Shown: piece after piece, positions 8,660 through 17,298 of the stretch | Layout of the letters: the number at the start of each line of letters is the position of its first letter | Position numbering within the stretch: position 1 is the first letter of the stretch | Assembly (NCBI GenBank): GCA_034110565.1 | Contig: JAWUYY010000037.1 | Location: forward strand, 1-64,000 | Source: Bermanella sp034110565 | Lineage (GTDB): Bacteria > Pseudomonadota > Gammaproteobacteria > Pseudomonadales > Oceanobacteraceae | DNA: 64,000 bases | Direction: 5' to 3' | Made by a program: the position numbers and the translations under genes | Notes under the pieces: generated by a model | Told to the model about the DNA's origin: nothing | Database searches by the model: none | The model's input: only the letters and a program-made list of their open reading frames with translations

Positions 8660-9538
8660 ATGCCCAATAATGTAATTCAAGGCGCGCTACTGATTCTTTT
8701 GGGCGAAGGCCTGCTCGCCATCATGGGTGCCATCATTAAGCATTTAAGCCATGACATGCCCACTGAGCACATTGTTTTTTACCGTAATTTATTTGGCTTG
8801 CTAATGTTGATTCCCATCATCATGCACAGCGGCATTTCACAACTGAAAACCTCCGTATGGCATTTACACCTATTGCGAGCTAGCGTTGGTCTGGCTGCTA
8901 TGTACGGTTTTTTTTATGTGATTGGCAACATGCCCTTGGCTGAAGCCTTCCTGGTCAAACTCACCAGCCCTTTCTTTATGCCAATCGTTGCCGCTATCTG
9001 GCTTGGGGAGTCCATCAAGGCGAAAACCGGCTGGGCCATTGCCATTGGCTTTATCGGCGTTATGTTTATTTTGCGCCCAGGCACTGAAAACTTCACACCT
9101 ATTGCCTTGATTGGTATAGGTTCTGCTGCATTAGCCAGTACCGCCAAGGTAACTATCCGGCGCATGGGCTCAACCGAGTCCAGTGTGCGCATCGTGTTTT
9201 ACTTTGGTGCCATTAGCAGCCTGCTGTCCGTTATACCTTTATTTTGGAGCCCATTTTGGCCTTCTGCATCCCACTGGCCTTGGATTGTTTTGATGGGATT
9301 AGTGGCCACTTGCGGGCAACTGGCCCTTACTCGTGCCTATCGCATCGCCAACCCTGGCCAAATTGGCCCTTATGTTTACAGCTCAGTCGTTTACGGTGCT
9401 ACATTAGGCTGGATCTTTTGGGGAGAAACCCTGCTGATTACAACCATCATTGGTAGTGCTTTAATCATCGTTGCTGGCTTATGGAATGTAACGGGTAAAA
9501 AAGACAAGACGCCTCTACCCACTAAGGTTGAGCACTAG
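8660..9538 (+). CDS. EamA-domain (DMT superfamily) transporter
   Basis: A 292-residue inner-membrane protein with about ten membrane helices arranged as two EamA repeats, the usual length for the RhaT/YdcZ-like drug/metabolite transporters. Motifs typical of the first repeat (FYRNLFGLLMLIP; a small-residue helix GLAAMYGFFYVIG) and the second (GLVATCGQLALTRAYRIANPGQIGPYVYSSVVYG) are visible. The ATG at 8660 is chosen over the GTG at 8606 because a TATAAT box lies between them and MPNNVIQG begins right before helix 1. Family members mostly export amino acids, nucleosides or other metabolites; the substrate is not predictable here. It is divergent from clpB and monocistronic. Confidence 0.88.
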   Translation: MPNNVIQGALLILLGEGLLAIMGAIIKHLSHDMPTEHIVFYRNLFGLLMLIPIIMHSGISQLKTSVWHLHLLRASVGLAAMYGFFYVIGNMPLAEAFLVKLTSPFFMPIVAAIWLGESIKAKTGWAIAIGFIGVMFILRPGTENFTPIALIGIGSAALASTAKVTIRRMGSTESSVRIVFYFGAISSLLSVIPLFWSPFWPSASHWPWIVLMGLVATCGQLALTRAYRIANPGQIGPYVYSSVVYGATLGWIFWGETLLITTIIGSALIIVAGLWNVTGKKDKTPLPTKVEH

Positions 9539-9590
9539 CACTCCTTACAATAACTGCTAGATTTAAAGATTATGCTAAATAAAACTTTGT

Positions 9591-10361
9591 ATGCTTAAGC
9601 GCCTTATTACTACCGCCATATTGACTTGGGCTTTTATTTCCACAAGCGCTTTTTCTAACCCTATAGAGGTTAGGGTTGGTGGTTATCTGTTCCCCCCATT
9701 TGTCCAAATGAATGGCCAAGATGCCTCCGGTCTCACCTTGGATTTAATTGATCTGTTTAACGAGCAACAATCCGAATTTAATTTTACTTTCTCCTCAACC
9801 AGCCCAAAACGTCGCTATAGCGACTTTAATCGAGGGCTATATGATGTGCTTTTTTTCGAGAACACCCAATGGGGCTGGCAAGACTACAATTTACAAGAAA
9901 GCCAAGTGTTTTTATCTGGCGGTGAAGTATTTTTTACCTATAACACTCAAAACAAAACACAAGAATATTTTAATAATATTGAAGATAAGCGTATTATTGC
10001 CATATTGGGTTACCACTATAATTTTTTAAATAATGAAACCGACAGTAAAGTATTAAAAAAACGGTATGACATTAAGTTGGTCAATTCGCCAAAAACGGTA
10101 CTCAATCAAGTTATAAATGACAAAGCCGATATGGGTATTACCTCCTACTCGTACTTGCGAGAACAAACAAAACTTAACCCTTTATTAATGAAAGAATTGC
10201 TTATCAATAATACATTCGATCAAATCTATGAACATAGAATTCTTATGCGTCATGGTCACCCACTGAGTGTACAAAAGATAAACCAGCTTCTGAATAAAAT
10301 TCAAAGCAATGGAACCCTTCCTAACTTATTAGCCAAATATGGCTTAAACCAGTCAAATTAA
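9591..10361 (+). CDS. Periplasmic solute-binding protein, SBP_bac_3-like (orphan)
   Basis: A 256-residue protein with a signal peptide (hydrophobic residues 6-20, cleavage after AFS near 22) followed by a two-lobed type II binding fold. The start of the mature protein, IEVRVGGYLFPPFVQMNG, and the segment GLTLDLIDLFNE match the first lobe of the polar amino acid-binding SBP_bac_3 family; the late segment resembles the second lobe ending NLLAKYGL. Key ligand residues (Arg in the central loop) are not clearly conserved. No permease or ATPase gene is adjacent, so it may feed an ABC system encoded elsewhere or act as a sensory/lysine-arginine-ornithine-like scavenging protein; this is undecided. 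Confidence 0.8.
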   Translation: MLKRLITTAILTWAFISTSAFSNPIEVRVGGYLFPPFVQMNGQDASGLTLDLIDLFNEQQSEFNFTFSSTSPKRRYSDFNRGLYDVLFFENTQWGWQDYNLQESQVFLSGGEVFFTYNTQNKTQEYFNNIEDKRIIAILGYHYNFLNNETDSKVLKKRYDIKLVNSPKTVLNQVINDKADMGITSYSYLREQTKLNPLLMKELLINNTFDQIYEHRILMRHGHPLSVQKINQLLNKIQSNGTLPNLLAKYGLNQSN

Positions 10362-10378
10362 GATTCAGAGAACATAAT

Positions 10379-10603
10379 ATGATTTCGCTTCGTTTCCGTG
10401 CCGCTTTTGCATTAGGCATGTCATTCTTAATGGCCTTGATGATGTCAGGTGTTTTGGTTGCCATTAACACCGGTATTGATAACGGTTTTTTCGCCCGCTG
10501 GGCATTTAGCTTTGTTATCGCGTTTCCAATTGCCTTCCCTATAGCCTTCTTTGTCAGCCCACTTGTACACAAAATCGTTAGCCATATTTATCCAAACGGC
10601 TAA
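10379..10603 (+). CDS. DUF2798 small membrane protein
   Basis: A 74-residue protein with two predicted membrane helices (about 9-29 and 41-60). Length, the N-terminal RxRxAFALGMSFLMALMMSG block and the repeated IAFPIAFPIAFFVSPLV segment fit the DUF2798 family, whose role is unknown. It begins 17 bp after the solute-binding protein gene on the same strand and ends shortly before a terminator, so both are probably one transcript. Confidence 0.8.
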   Translation: MISLRFRAAFALGMSFLMALMMSGVLVAINTGIDNGFFARWAFSFVIAFPIAFPIAFFVSPLVHKIVSHIYPNG

Positions 10604-10668
10604 AGCACACCCTTTTTACCTTAATAGTCATTAATACAAGGTAAATTGACAGATATGGCCAATTATCA

Positions 10669-10703
10669 AACCCACCATAACAAGGTAAGGTGGGTTCGTT
10701 TAT
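10669..10703 (+). terminator. Terminator after the DUF2798 gene
   Basis: AACCCACC (10669-10676) pairs with GGTGGGTT (10689-10696), 12-base loop, followed by a T-rich stretch. It separates the small membrane protein gene from the nitronate monooxygenase gene. Confidence 0.7.
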
Positions 10704-10720
10704 TACAATAAGAACTGACC

Positions 10721-11674
10721 ATGTCTGCATTCAATCAGCTTAGATCTCAATTATCGTTACCCATCATTTGTGCACCTATGTTTCTGGTGAGCACCCCTAA
10801 ACTTGTGATTGAATGTTGCAAGAATGGAGTGGTGGGCAGCTTCCCAGCCCTTAATATTCGTCCACAAGAAAAACTGGATGAATGGCTAAGCGAAATCTCA
10901 AGCACCCTCGCCCAATACAAAATTGACAACCCCAACGCCAAGATCGCACCCTTTGCTGTAAACCAAGTAGTACACCCCTCTAATTCACGCCTAATGGCTG
11001 ATCATGCCCTTATCAAAAAACACAAGGTGCCTCTTGTAATCACTAGTCAAGGAGACCCGACCGAAATCGTCAAAGACGTACACTCTTGGGGTGGCATGGT
11101 GTTTCATGATGTAATCAAAACTCAGCACGCTAAAAAAGCCATGGCCGCTGGTGTGGACGGTATCATAGTGGTTGGCGCGGGCGCGGGTGGCCACGGCGGT
11201 ACCTTAAACCCGTTTGCGTTAGTGCGAGAGATACGTGAATTTTGGAACGGCCCACTTATTTTGGCTGGTGCCATTAATGATGGCCACGGCATACGTGCCG
11301 CTGAAGTACTCGGTGCCGACATGGTGTACATGGGCACCCGTTTTATAGCCACCGAAGAAGCCCAAGTGCCACAAGCATACAAAACCATGTTAGTAGATAG
11401 CCAGATTGACGATATTATTTTCAGTGACCACTTTACCGGCGTACATGCCAATTATCTAAAAGCCTCATTGGAAAGTGCCGGTATTGATATCAAAGCCCTT
11501 ACCAGTAAAGGCAGAGTTGACCTAGACCTAGGCAACACCAATAGCTGGAAAGACATTTGGAGCGCAGGACATGGCGTAGGTGGCATACATAATGTCGTCA
11601 GTGTGCAACAATTGGTCTATAACCTAACTGATGAATACAAACAAGCCTGTGATCGCACTCCCTTTACACTTTAA
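10721..11674 (+). CDS. Nitronate monooxygenase (2-nitropropane dioxygenase family)
   Basis: A 317-residue FMN-dependent TIM-barrel protein. The N-terminal LPIICAPMFLVS and the FMN phosphate-binding run VGAGAGGHGG (about residues 149-158), followed by LAGAINDGHGIRAAEVLGADMVYMGTRFIATEE, are the family hallmarks. These enzymes oxidise alkyl nitronates such as propionate-3-nitronate to the aldehyde or keto acid and nitrite. The His of GGHGG at about 156 fits the expected catalytic base of class I enzymes, though some family members are instead enoyl reductases. It is followed 9 bp later by a thioesterase gene, indicating an operon; the pairing hints at work on acyl-CoA-like substrates, which is inference. 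Confidence 0.88.
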   Translation: MSAFNQLRSQLSLPIICAPMFLVSTPKLVIECCKNGVVGSFPALNIRPQEKLDEWLSEISSTLAQYKIDNPNAKIAPFAVNQVVHPSNSRLMADHALIKKHKVPLVITSQGDPTEIVKDVHSWGGMVFHDVIKTQHAKKAMAAGVDGIIVVGAGAGGHGGTLNPFALVREIREFWNGPLILAGAINDGHGIRAAEVLGADMVYMGTRFIATEEAQVPQAYKTMLVDSQIDDIIFSDHFTGVHANYLKASLESAGIDIKALTSKGRVDLDLGNTNSWKDIWSAGHGVGGIHNVVSVQQLVYNLTDEYKQACDRTPFTL

Positions 11675-11683
11675 GGATGTTCA

Positions 11684-12130
11684 ATGACACCTAAGGACAG
11701 CTTCAAACAAGAGTACCCCGTTATGGTTAAACAAGACGTTATTTGGGGTGACATGGATGCATTCAGCCATGTAAACAACACGGTGTACTTTCGTTATTTT
11801 GAAGATGCCCGCATGGCTTTCTTTGAAAAAACTGGCGCCATCGAACACATGGAAGCCAGTAACATAGGACCAATACTTGCCAGTACTCAATGCCAATTCC
11901 GCGCCCCACTAAATTACCCTGACCGCATTTTAATCGGCGCACGGATCAAAGATATGTCAGACAAACGTTTCATGATGGAATATGCCGTATTCAGTGAAGA
12001 GCTCGGCACAATCGCAGCAAAGGGCGATAGCTTGATCGTGTATTACGATTACAGCCAAGCAAAAAGCTGTGATATTCCAGCAAAAATTCGCGATTCGTTC
12101 TGTCAACTACAGACGGTAAAACACCATTAA
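11684..12130 (+). CDS. Acyl-CoA thioesterase, 4HBT hotdog fold (YbgC/FcbC type)
   Basis: A 148-residue single hotdog-domain protein. The active-site block WGDMDAFSHVNNTVYFRYFEDAR (beginning at residue 21) carries the catalytic Asp25 and the HVNN motif that define the 4-hydroxybenzoyl-CoA thioesterase-like family. Length is typical for a subunit of a cytosolic tetramer. It hydrolyses acyl-CoA thioesters; chain-length preference cannot be read. It is translationally close to the nitronate monooxygenase gene (9-bp gap). Confidence 0.9.
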   Translation: MTPKDSFKQEYPVMVKQDVIWGDMDAFSHVNNTVYFRYFEDARMAFFEKTGAIEHMEASNIGPILASTQCQFRAPLNYPDRILIGARIKDMSDKRFMMEYAVFSEELGTIAAKGDSLIVYYDYSQAKSCDIPAKIRDSFCQLQTVKHH

Positions 12131-12137
12131 GCCCATG

Positions 12138-12184
12138 TGGCACCATAAAAAAACGACTAAATAAGTCGATGCTTTATGGTGCCA
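12138..12184 (+). terminator. Nested hairpin after the thioesterase gene (terminator-like)
   Basis: A perfect 12-bp inverted repeat (TGGCACCATAAA at 12138-12149, TTTATGGTGCCA at 12173-12184) encloses a second small stem CGACT/AGTCG (12154-12158, 12164-12168). It starts 8 bp after the stop codon. No U-run follows, so it may be an mRNA 3'-end stabiliser or Rho-dependent end rather than an intrinsic terminator. Confidence 0.45.
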
Positions 12185-12613
12185 GTACACATTTACGGGC
12201 GATGATATTTTTTAATAGAAAAAACACCTCTGAACCACTTATACCTATTTAAGCTTTTAATTTTAAAAGTATTATCTAACCAGAACTCGGGTATATATTT
12301 CTATTAAAACGTTACATTGTATGAAGTAACACACTTATTCATGATCAATTGCCACATAATAAACGCATAGCTCACAGGTCAACTCACCAAAAGGCGACAG
12401 CAGGACTATCCATAAAATATTATTGTCGTTCATCTCTCTCAGTCAATTTCATCAAGTAAACGCCCTCAAATTACCACTACATCACTTTTGGCTGCACCGC
12501 TATGGCACATTTAGCCATTCTGGCACATAGGGACTACGAAGTTTATTCCCTTAAGTGCTTGAGTAATCTAAGATTAACTCACGTTTAAAGTTTATCGGGA
12601 AGGGACGGATTTA
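12185..12613. other. 429-bp intergenic region
   Basis: No convincing reading frame longer than a few codons, RNA gene or repeat was recognised. It is AT-rich at its left half and must hold the promoter of the diguanylate cyclase gene; a purine-rich GGGAAGGGA run just before 12614 can act as ribosome-binding site. Confidence 0.5.
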
Positions 12614-13894
12614 ATGCTTGTCAGTTTTCTTCGCCCAAATAATTTATCAAAAAAGATGATGCGAGTTATTTTCACCATCTATTTAGGCGTAACCTGCCTA
12701 ATTACAAGCATTCAATTTTTGACAGAGTATTTAAAAACACAAGATTCAATCTTAAATGAATTAAAACAACTTGAAGAGACCGTCCACGGTCCTATTTCTA
12801 ATAGCTTATGGCAATACAACCAAAAACAACTGGATGTACTCATTGCAGGGCTAATAAAAATGCCCATCATCGAAGGTGTCGATGTATTAGATAAATATGC
12901 CAACGATATCATTTCTATACGATCCTACTCTGCGGCTTCAGCACCCTTATCCATTTTCGACACCCAATCAGATTTATACTGGACACTGAATGAAAAACGA
13001 ATATTTCTCGGGTCGCTTACACTTTATTCATCGTCACAGGTCGTATTTGATCGAATACTATTTGGTTTTTCTTTAATTGCCATTACGGCAATCATCAAAC
13101 TATCTCTTTTGTTCTGGCTCTTTATTTGGGCGTTTGACCGTTATTTGGCAGCTCCCTTTAAAGATTTAATGTCACAAATGAATGATGTTCAATTAAGTCC
13201 AAGTATAAGTAAACGCATTAACCTCTCGAATATTGAGAATAACGAATTCAGTCAACTACAAAAACACATTAATAATATGCTGTCTTCCATGGAAAATGAT
13301 CGAAAGCGATTATTAGAGGACGAGCAAGCCAAGCGAGCTTGGTTGGAAGATGCCGTCGAAAAGCGCACAGAAGCATTACAGGTATCAAATGAAAAACTCA
13401 AAGTACTGGCTACTAGAGACTCTTTAACTGATATATTAAATCGAGGGAGTTTCTTTGAAACAGCGCAATATCTACTCGTTCTTTCTCAGCGCCAAAAGTC
13501 GCCCGCGTCCTTTGTTTTAATGGATTTAGATCACTTTAAAATAATCAATGATACTTATGGTCATTTCATTGGCGACCAAGTACTTATTCACTTCACCCGT
13601 ACCATTCAAACCTTTCTAAGAAAGTCTGATCTTCTAGGCAGAGTTGGTGGGGAAGAATTTGCAATATTCCTTCCTGACACAGGAATCGATGGTGCCTTTC
13701 AACTGGCCGACAAAATAAGAAAGGCCATTGGTAGCTCAAGTTTTGAGATCGATGGTAAAACAATCACTTACACGGTAAGCCTTGGAGTTGAGGCATCCGA
13801 GTCAAAAGACCATTCAATTGATGAATTATTTAAACGCGCTGACCTGAAACTTTATGGGGCGAAAGACAAGGGACGCGATCGTGTCGAAAAGTAA
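12614..13894 (+). CDS. Membrane diguanylate cyclase (GGDEF) with periplasmic sensor
   Basis: A 426-residue protein that makes cyclic di-GMP. TM1 at about 17-33, a periplasmic sensor of roughly 115 residues, TM2 at about 149-173, a HAMP-like linker (about 175-230), a short coiled coil (EDAVEKRTEALQVSNEKL) and a C-terminal GGDEF domain. The active site reads GGEEF at 345-349, a functional variant, and the inhibitory I-site RxxD is intact (R336-D339, five residues before GGEEF), so the enzyme should be catalytically competent and product-inhibited. The stop overlaps the start of the next gene, a periplasmic binding protein, which may supply or modulate the sensed signal. Confidence 0.93.
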   Translation: MLVSFLRPNNLSKKMMRVIFTIYLGVTCLITSIQFLTEYLKTQDSILNELKQLEETVHGPISNSLWQYNQKQLDVLIAGLIKMPIIEGVDVLDKYANDIISIRSYSAASAPLSIFDTQSDLYWTLNEKRIFLGSLTLYSSSQVVFDRILFGFSLIAITAIIKLSLLFWLFIWAFDRYLAAPFKDLMSQMNDVQLSPSISKRINLSNIENNEFSQLQKHINNMLSSMENDRKRLLEDEQAKRAWLEDAVEKRTEALQVSNEKLKVLATRDSLTDILNRGSFFETAQYLLVLSQRQKSPASFVLMDLDHFKIINDTYGHFIGDQVLIHFTRTIQTFLRKSDLLGRVGGEEFAIFLPDTGIDGAFQLADKIRKAIGSSSFEIDGKTITYTVSLGVEASESKDHSIDELFKRADLKLYGAKDKGRDRVEK

Positions 13895-14720
13895 AACCAC
13901 ATGCAATCGATTATTAACTTCACTCTTTTTAGTTGGCTCTGGCATAGCTAACATAAGCCAAGCTTCAACATTGAAGGTTTGCTATGACCAATGGGCCCCT
14001 ATGACAATATTCCCATCAGAAGAATCTGATAATCGCGGTGTTGTCATCGATATGTTCGAGCAAATATACACACCAAAAGGTTATAAGTTGCAATATTATG
14101 AAGTTCCTCTAGCAAGAGGATTAAACATGGTAGAAGAAGGTCTTTGTGATGTACTGCCAGAATACTTATTTTCAAAGAATCTAGGAGCAGGTTTCGTATA
14201 TGCTAGTGAAGCAACATTTTCATACACAACCGCCTTTGTAATTAGACGAAATGATTCATGGCGTTATAGTGGTATTCAATCAATACAGGGCAAACGCATC
14301 GCAACTGGTCCAGGTTGGGACTACAGCTCAATGAGTGTTGGTTATCAAAATTATATCGATGACGCAGAAAACTCGAGTTTTATTGAAGTAATAGCAGGTT
14401 ATGATGATGTAATTGACCGAGCCTTTCGCATGATTATAGAAAATAGAATAGATCTATATGCAGATAACGAGCTTGTTCTGCAGCATGCCTTAAATCGATT
14501 AAACTTGCACAATGACCTTGAAATTGTACACCCTGGCTTAGAAAATAAGCTGGTTGAAATGCCAATTTTTTCTACAAAGATTCCCGCATCAAAAAGGCAA
14601 AAGCTCATAAACATTTGGAATGAAGGACGTTCATCCATGAAAGGTGAAAGGGAAAATATACTTTTAAAAAAATATAACATAACACTTAAAAATCAGCCTT
14701 ACGTGAATTCAGCACAATAA
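13881..14720 (+). CDS. Periplasmic solute-binding protein coupled to diguanylate cyclase
   Basis: A 279-residue SBP_bac_3-type protein with a signal peptide (LLTSLFLVGSGIANISQAS, cleavage near residue 28) and a first lobe opening LKVCYDQWAPMTIF. The start is set at GTG 13881 because AAGGGA sits 7 bases before it; an in-frame ATG at 13854 lies deeper inside the cyclase gene and has no such site. The frame overlaps the cyclase 3' end by 14 bp, so expression is coupled. No transporter genes follow. The likely role is to bind a small ligand and present it to the periplasmic domain of the cyclase, as described for some other GGDEF/SBP pairs; ligand unknown. Alternatively it is just an uptake protein. 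Confidence 0.82.
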   Translation: MSKSKTTCNRLLTSLFLVGSGIANISQASTLKVCYDQWAPMTIFPSEESDNRGVVIDMFEQIYTPKGYKLQYYEVPLARGLNMVEEGLCDVLPEYLFSKNLGAGFVYASEATFSYTTAFVIRRNDSWRYSGIQSIQGKRIATGPGWDYSSMSVGYQNYIDDAENSSFIEVIAGYDDVIDRAFRMIIENRIDLYADNELVLQHALNRLNLHNDLEIVHPGLENKLVEMPIFSTKIPASKRQKLINIWNEGRSSMKGERENILLKKYNITLKNQPYVNSAQ

Positions 14721-14752
14721 GGTTAAACTCAAACTCCCTTATAGATATTAAA

Positions 14753-14786
14753 AAAACCGACTTAATTTCTCAAGCCGGTTTTCATT
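14753..14786. terminator. Bidirectional terminator between SBP gene and amt microprotein gene
   Basis: AAAACCG (14753-14759) pairs with CGGTTTT (14776-14782); inner CTT/AAG extends the stem with one mismatch. A-run on the left and T-run on the right allow use on both strands by the convergent genes ending at 14720 and 14819. Confidence 0.75.
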
Positions 14787-14818
14787 CCATAACACTTAGC
14801 TTCTATCTAGGCTTAGTA

Positions 14819-14983
14819 TTACTTATGCTTTTTAAATGCTTCATTTTCATGCCTGATAATACTCGCAATCAAACCTACCACTATACCGGCCGCCCCTATT
14901 GCAAACAGTCCTAACATGACGGGTGAATCTGCAAAGGTAAAGTACGCCGTGGCGTTTTCCCATGTGGTGATGGATGTTCCCAT
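14819..14983 (-). CDS. 54-residue single-pass membrane microprotein downstream of amt
   Basis: A short frame read on the minus strand from ATG 14983 to TAA 14819. AGGGG lies 8 bases before the ATG and the gene begins 2 bp after the amt stop, so translation is almost certainly coupled. The product has a polar N-terminus (MGTSITTWENATAYF), one strong membrane helix (about 21-43, VMLGLFAIGAAGIVVGLIASII) and a short basic tail ending KKHK. Its frame, spacing and terminator placement argue for a real gene although it is too short for most gene finders. Family and function unrecognised; a structural partner or regulator of the adjacent Amt channel is a reasonable hypothesis. Confidence 0.8.
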   Translation of the reverse strand: MGTSITTWENATAYFTFADSPVMLGLFAIGAAGIVVGLIASIIRHENEAFKKHK

Positions 14984-14985
14984 AG

Positions 14986-16356
14986 TTAAATCCCCTGTGG
15001 TTCAACGTTAGCAAGTTTATTCGGTACGTCACTAGCAACCGAAGCTGGTGTGTTTGATTCAGGGTATGGCTTAGCTAACAGCTCTACTTCATCAATACCT
15101 AAGTCTTCTGCTGATTCTGGTACACGTAATGAGTTGAATTTTTTAAGCAGTAACGATAATCCGTAGCCCGGAACAAAACCAAGTAACGCCATAATCACAG
15201 CCGATAACGTTTGGCCCAAGAAGCTAATCTCTGGGTTCTCACCCATATTAGGCGTGCCACCAGCAAATACGCCCACTAAGATCACCGCAACAAAACCAGT
15301 GAAACCGTGAACAGCAACTGCCCCTACTGCATCATCGATACCGCGTTTCTCTAAGAACTTAGCAAACCATACAGCTGCAAAGCCCATACATACGGCAATT
15401 ATAAACGCCAAACTTGGACTATATAAATCAAGGCCAGCCGCTACTGAGATAATACCCACTAAACCACCAGACATTGTCCAAAACGGATCACGAGTCGCAA
15501 TGTAACAACCAATAATACCGCCAGAGAAGCCCATTAAAGTATTGAACGCAAACGCTGAAAGATTTGTTGGTGTGTTGTAAATAGTCGTCCAACCAGTTTC
15601 ACCACCATTAAAGATAATGCAACCGCCAAGGAAGCCGAAGAAACCAAAGATGATCATCATCAAACCAATTAATGTCATCGGTAAACTATGAGGTGCAATG
15701 GTTTGTGCTATACCGTTTATGAATTTACCTTTACGTGCGCCAAGGTTGATCAATACACCCAGCGTAAAGAAACCCGCCACTGCGTGAACCACACCCGATG
15801 CACCTACGTCGTGATAACCAAAGTCGGTTAGCAACCAACCATCTGGATGCCAGCCCCATGCCCCCGCTAAAATCCAAATCGCACTACCTAGGAATACGGT
15901 TAGGATTAAAAACGCGCTGACACGAATACGCTCGATAACAGCACCAGACAGTATAGAACCAGTGGTTGCACCAAATAATGCAAATGCAGCCCAGAAAATA
16001 CCCGTCCCCATATCCGAAAGATCCGGCCCCATACTGGATGACCAAGGTAACGCCGCAGAGGCATTTACTGGAATCAAACCACCAGGGAAGGCGTTATAGA
16101 TCCACCAACCAAATAAATAAAACGTAGGAATAATAACCGCTAAGGCTAGGATATTTTTAATACCAGCGGCCAATGCATTTTTACTGCGTGAGGCCCCCAT
16201 TTCGTAGGCTAAAAAGCCTGCGTGTATCATTAACATGATGGCTGTACACCACCAATAGAACACCTCCACATTCATGGCTTGGTGCATTTCAAACGTGCTT
16301 TGTTGAGCGGCAAGCTGGGCCTGCAAACTCTCAAGCGTTAGGGTTGCTTCGTCCAT
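14986..16356 (-). CDS. amt: Ammonium transporter family (Amt) channel in ethanolamine operon
   Basis: A 456-residue inner-membrane protein with about eleven helices. The twin-histidine pore is present: the first His in DVGASGVVH and the second in VAVHGFTGFVA, corresponding to His168 and His318 of AmtB, and the conserved Asp before the first pair is retained. The C-terminal cytosolic tail is longer than usual (about 50 polar residues). GAGGAG precedes the ATG. Unusually it is not paired with glnK; instead it follows eutB-eutC on the same strand (98-bp gap) and is followed by a membrane microprotein. A role in retaining or redistributing ammonium released from ethanolamine is the simplest reading; transport of the amine itself cannot be excluded. 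Confidence 0.92.
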   Translation of the reverse strand: MDEATLTLESLQAQLAAQQSTFEMHQAMNVEVFYWWCTAIMLMIHAGFLAYEMGASRSKNALAAGIKNILALAVIIPTFYLFGWWIYNAFPGGLIPVNASAALPWSSSMGPDLSDMGTGIFWAAFALFGATTGSILSGAVIERIRVSAFLILTVFLGSAIWILAGAWGWHPDGWLLTDFGYHDVGASGVVHAVAGFFTLGVLINLGARKGKFINGIAQTIAPHSLPMTLIGLMMIIFGFFGFLGGCIIFNGGETGWTTIYNTPTNLSAFAFNTLMGFSGGIIGCYIATRDPFWTMSGGLVGIISVAAGLDLYSPSLAFIIAVCMGFAAVWFAKFLEKRGIDDAVGAVAVHGFTGFVAVILVGVFAGGTPNMGENPEISFLGQTLSAVIMALLGFVPGYGLSLLLKKFNSLRVPESAEDLGIDEVELLAKPYPESNTPASVASDVPNKLANVEPQGI

Positions 16357-16454
16357 TGGACTCTCCTCGTTGTGTTTTAGTTTTTTCTAAAATTCGCGAG
16401 GGCCATTTACATTTTTTCTTATTTTCGCACGTACTTTTTATTGTTTTCTAAAAA

Positions 16455-17297
16455 TCATCTAATTTGAGTCAAAAAACTTTTATGATTCTTTAATACCTCC
16501 CCTACTTCTTCGCTGCGCTCTTTTAAGTTAACGCCGCTTAACCCAAGGCGCTGTGATTCATTTAATAAGTATTTAGCTTTCACCGCAGCAGTCTCGTAAC
16601 GTAAACCCGCTGGGCGAATATTTGATATACAATTGCGCTGGGCATCATTGCAACCCACATGTGCATCAAAGGTTAAATACAAACCCATACTATCTGGGCT
16701 TAATAAACCTGGTCGCTCACCTATTAATACAATGACGGTTTTGGCGCCCATTAATTGTGCTACATGATCACCAATGGCCACACGACCCTGCGTACAAATT
16801 ACCAAAGGAGCCAGCGTGATTCTTTTTTCTGAAATCTGTGCTAATAACAAGTTTAAAAACGGCAATGTATTTTGCTCTATGGCCATGGACGACAAGCCAT
16901 CCACCACACAAATAGCGAGGTCATACTGGCCTTTTTCTTTTACTAATTGTTTGCAGCTTTCATCATTCAATTTGCGACCAAAATCTGGACGCTGTAAATA
17001 GGTGCCTCGATTATTTGCACAGCTGTTCACTAATAGAGGTTCAGCACTGGCAAATAAATCGAGGGCTTGGGGGCGATCATTTAAATTATATTTAAGGTGT
17101 TCATACAACTTTTTACTATCTAACGGCAAATGTACTGCATCACGAGCTTGTGCATGTTCCAATTGAAACTTAAGCATTTCGTTGGTAGGGATTGAACTGC
17201 CTGCACGACCCAGTGCAATTCTCGCATCGGTAAATTCTTTCAGTTTTTGCCAAGGATTCAACACAACAACACTCAATGGAGAGGCTTTTTTTGACAT
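16455..17297 (-). CDS. eutC: Ethanolamine ammonia-lyase small (light) subunit
   Basis: A 280-residue subunit (family about 270-300). The N-terminal LKEFTDARIALGRAGSSIPT and the segment LPLLVICTQGRVAIGDHVAQLMGAK with IGERPGLLSPDSMGLYLTFDAHVGCNDAQRNCISNIRP are the recognisable EutC core that binds adenosylcobalamin with EutB. Together they convert ethanolamine to acetaldehyde and ammonia in the cytoplasm. The ATG is one base after the eutB TGA, giving tight coupling for the alpha6beta6 complex. No carboxysome-like shell proteins, EutA reactivase or EutE dehydrogenase are nearby. Confidence 0.96.
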   Translation of the reverse strand: MSKKASPLSVVVLNPWQKLKEFTDARIALGRAGSSIPTNEMLKFQLEHAQARDAVHLPLDSKKLYEHLKYNLNDRPQALDLFASAEPLLVNSCANNRGTYLQRPDFGRKLNDESCKQLVKEKGQYDLAICVVDGLSSMAIEQNTLPFLNLLLAQISEKRITLAPLVICTQGRVAIGDHVAQLMGAKTVIVLIGERPGLLSPDSMGLYLTFDAHVGCNDAQRNCISNIRPAGLRYETAAVKAKYLLNESQRLGLSGVNLKERSEEVGEVLKNHKSFLTQIR

Positions 17298-17298
17298 A

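Noticed and set aside
14847..15038. 63-codon minus-strand frame across the amt/microprotein junction
   Set aside because: Different frame from both amt and the coupled 54-codon frame; the latter has a ribosome site and sensible product.
16361..16454. Sigma-54/NtrC promoter in front of amt
   Set aside because: A TGGC stretch is present but no GC pair at the right distance; no NtrC-like palindrome seen.
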